Origin: an uncultured bacterium
GTDB taxonomy: Bacteria; Acidobacteriota; Thermoanaerobaculia; Multivoradales; JAHEKO01
Direction: 5' to 3'
NCBI GenBank assembly: GCA_938016625.1
Contig: CALILB010000007.1
Span: forward strand, 1-7,401
Length of the DNA stretch: 7,401 nt
The position numbers were made by a program, and so were the translations under genes. The notes under the pieces are model-generated. The model saw nothing but the letters and a program-made list of their open reading frames with translations, searched no databases and was not told the origin of the DNA. Of this stretch, positions 5,811 through 7,401 are shown piece by piece. Within the stretch, counting starts at the first letter, position 1. Every line of letters starts with the position of its first letter.

Positions 5811-7129
5811 GGGTTCCTTTTGGGCTGTGGCTCCTCGGCCACCCAGCGCACAGCTCGTGAACAGGGACACACACCCCCCACCCGTCGGAGAGAGGGCAAC
5901 GCTCGAACCGCTTGGCCGAGCTCCAACTCACCGCTGTGGACACCCGTGAGGAGCTCGACATAGTGCTTGAAATCGCGACCGGATCGGTACGCATCCGGCA
6001 GATGCTCGGCAAGATGAGTCAAATAGGATTCGACGTCCTCGTACTGCTCTCCGTCCCAGCCGACCAGCTTGAAGGCGGGGACCCCTCGACGGCGAAAGAA
6101 ATCCATATGAGGCAGGTGGAGCAGATCCTCCCAGGCAATACTCTGTTGGGTGTTCCGTTCGTCCAGGATCTTGTCCAGCAGGGCCTCGGTCTGGGAGCCG
6201 TTCAGCTCGGTGAGCCGCGCCCGAATGTACCGGATGTTGAGGTCCCGCACCACCTTCTCGACCTCTTCGTAGTACTGCTCTTGCGCCTCGGCGTTCTTCA
6301 TCGGCTTGAGGCCGTAGCGGACGTTGGTGCCCCCTCCCCGTTCGTCCCCAAACATCTCGAGACCCCGCGGCAGCCACTTGTTGAGGGCCTTCTGCATGTC
6401 GTTGGTGGTGATGTAGACGGAGTCCTGTGCGGCCTTTTCCATCCAGCGACGTAACGGGACGACGCCCGCGGCCAGGTGAAAGGCCTCCTCGCGCAGCATC
6501 TGGGGCATGCTCTCCGCCATCGGTTTGTAGGCGCTTACGCGCTGCATCGAGAGCTGGTACTTGCCGACTCGATCGATCAGGGCACAGAAAGTGACGTTAT
6601 CGACGAACGAGTCGAAGTCGACGTTGAAGGCGCCGAGGATATGAGAGCCGGTCTTCATGGAGAGGATCTCCTCCACCATGTCGGCTCCCGTCTGCTCGGA
6701 AACCGCCGACCAGTCGTCCTCCATCAGCAGGTGGAGCATCTGGTAGCCGTGGCGGAGCTCCTCGGCCATCATGCGAAGAATCCAGAACTGCTCTTCCTCC
6801 TCCTGCGCCCGGGCCAGGGTCAGCTGGTGCTGCTGGATGGAGCCGAACTCGGTGCTGGCCTGCGCCTTTATCGCACCCAGCAGATGCGACGATTGATTGG
6901 CCTCCATGTCACCCGAGCGAGTGAATTTCGGATTGCCCTTCATCTCGCCGCATTCGATCTCGCTGCACATACCCATTTCGCGGAAGGCGCAAAGCTCGAA
7001 TCTCGGATCCTTGGGAAAATACTTGTCCCAATTCTCGAGCAGGAACTCGTAGTCGGGTAGGAACGTGTCTTTCCATTTGAGCACGGCCTGGTGAAAGGTC
7101 TTCGGCAGATGGGTCTTGGTCATGTTCAT
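5807..7129 (-). CDS. BoxB/PaaA-like diiron oxygenase family protein
   Basis: This 440-residue ferritin-like carboxylate-bridged diiron protein is related to the benzoyl-CoA epoxidase BoxB and more distantly to PaaA. The ligand set is complete: E94 (in ASTEFGS), E124 and H127 (in AEELRHG), D186 (in LIDRVGKYQ), and E215 and H218 (in REEAFHLAAG). As I recall the BoxB ligands (E120, E150, H153, D211, E240, H243), spacing agrees to within one residue, and ILGAFN (164-169) is shared. Family members insert oxygen into CoA-thioester aromatics with electrons from a reductase, which is not encoded here. The substrate is unknown; it should not be named BoxB without further evidence. Unusual are C47, C55 and C60 near the N-terminus and CPC at 421-423 in the tail. 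The ATG at 7129 is preceded by AGGA at a spacing of eight. The gene lies 47 bp after the acetyltransferase and overlaps the proline dehydrogenase start by four bases, so an operon is likely. No signal peptide is seen. Confidence 0.82.
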   Translation of the reverse strand: MNMTKTHLPKTFHQAVLKWKDTFLPDYEFLLENWDKYFPKDPRFELCAFREMGMCSEIECGEMKGNPKFTRSGDMEANQSSHLLGAIKAQASTEFGSIQQHQLTLARAQEEEEQFWILRMMAEELRHGYQMLHLLMEDDWSAVSEQTGADMVEEILSMKTGSHILGAFNVDFDSFVDNVTFCALIDRVGKYQLSMQRVSAYKPMAESMPQMLREEAFHLAAGVVPLRRWMEKAAQDSVYITTNDMQKALNKWLPRGLEMFGDERGGGTNVRYGLKPMKNAEAQEQYYEEVEKVVRDLNIRYIRARLTELNGSQTEALLDKILDERNTQQSIAWEDLLHLPHMDFFRRRGVPAFKLVGWDGEQYEDVESYLTHLAEHLPDAYRSGRDFKHYVELLTGVHSGELELGQAVRALPSLRRVGGVCPCSRAVRWVAEEPQPKRNP

Positions 7130-7176
7130 GGATACGTTCCTAAGCGCGCCGAGCGGTCCAGCGTTGCCAGTCGGGG

Positions 7177-7401
7177 TCAGAGTTTCTTGGCAAACGACCT
7201 CATCGGTACCGGCTCGAAGCCAAGCTTCTCGAAGAACTCGGCGATGCCTGCCATCTCCTCGTCGACCAGGGTCCTCACAGTAGTCGCCCCTCGCTGGCGG
7301 AGGTGCTCCAACATCTCCTCGGCCAGCCGGCGACCCACGGCTCTACCCCGGTAGTCGGGGTCCACACCCAACACCTCGATCCAACCGGTCGGCTCCTCGA
7401 G
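7177..7401 (-). CDS. GNAT-family N-acetyltransferase, C-terminal part (cut by window edge)
   Basis: The last 75 codons of a GNAT acetyltransferase are present, and the frame is open to the window edge. The acetyl-CoA-binding motif A is clear: the strand WIEVLGVDPDY runs into RGRAVGRRL, the R/Q-x-x-G-x-G/A loop and helix, then LAEEMLEHLRQRG. The C-terminal motif B is AEFFEKLGFEPV, followed by a short basic end (FAKKL). Such enzymes transfer acetyl from acetyl-CoA to an amine on a small molecule, peptide or protein; the acceptor cannot be told from this half. It lies 47 bp upstream of the diiron gene on the same strand and may be the first visible gene of the same operon. The GTG at 7374 is internal, not the start, because conserved sequence continues upstream of it. 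Confidence 0.85.
   Translation of the reverse strand, partial: LEEPTGWIEVLGVDPDYRGRAVGRRLAEEMLEHLRQRGATTVRTLVDEEMAGIAEFFEKLGFEPVPMRSFAKKL

Noticed and set aside
5811..5870. Earlier GTG start of proline dehydrogenase at 5870
   Set aside because: It would overlap the diiron gene by 64 bases and add residues not found in short proline dehydrogenases; the GTG at 5810 has a good ribosome binding site.
5912..7060. Two plus-strand frames opposite the diiron gene
   Set aside because: The minus strand carries all six diiron ligands in order; the plus-strand products are antisense shadows.

Overview
This is a GC-rich bacterial chromosomal segment with tightly packed genes and no sign of phage, transposon, CRISPR or RNA-gene content. 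The gene mix is a RecN repair ATPase, a Crp-type regulator, a SARP/BTAD-type ATPase regulator, a BoxB-like diiron protein and a monofunctional Thermus-type proline dehydrogenase. It suggests a free-living, aerobic, deep-branching Gram-negative such as an acidobacterium or relative, but the sequence alone does not fix the taxonomy.

Layout. Positions 1-715 (minus) hold the N-terminal third or so of recN, cut by the window edge. Positions 716-977 are non-coding and contain a foldable leader ahead of recN, a weak -10 candidate, a GC-rich hairpin and two DnaA-box-like 9-mers. Positions 978-1673 (minus) are a Crp/Fnr-family regulator with a strong ribosome binding site. A 177-bp divergent spacer follows, then a 774-residue regulator (1851-4175, plus) built as winged helix, BTAD and AAA/NACHT-like ATPase, whose P-loop lysine is replaced by arginine. 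It converges on, and overlaps by 33 bp, a four-gene minus-strand run. In transcription order this run is a partial GNAT acetyltransferase (7401-7177), a BoxB/PaaA-like diiron oxygenase (7129-5807), proline dehydrogenase (5810-4911) and a stand-alone class I glutamine amidotransferase (4841-4143).

How they may work together. The diiron protein and proline dehydrogenase share a GTGA stop/start overlap and are almost certainly co-translated. The amidotransferase follows after a short gap, so the three look like one operon, perhaps led by the acetyltransferase. No BoxA-type reductase, BoxC, CoA ligase or P5C dehydrogenase is visible, so neither classical benzoyl-CoA degradation nor full proline catabolism is encoded here. 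The unusual partnership of a diiron oxygenase with a flavin-dependent amino-acid dehydrogenase and a glutamine-using enzyme is the most interesting part of the window. The diiron protein also carries an N-terminal C-x7-C-x4-C and a C-terminal C-P-C that I do not recall from BoxB. The two regulators are divergently arranged and could control each other or the operon, but this is inference.
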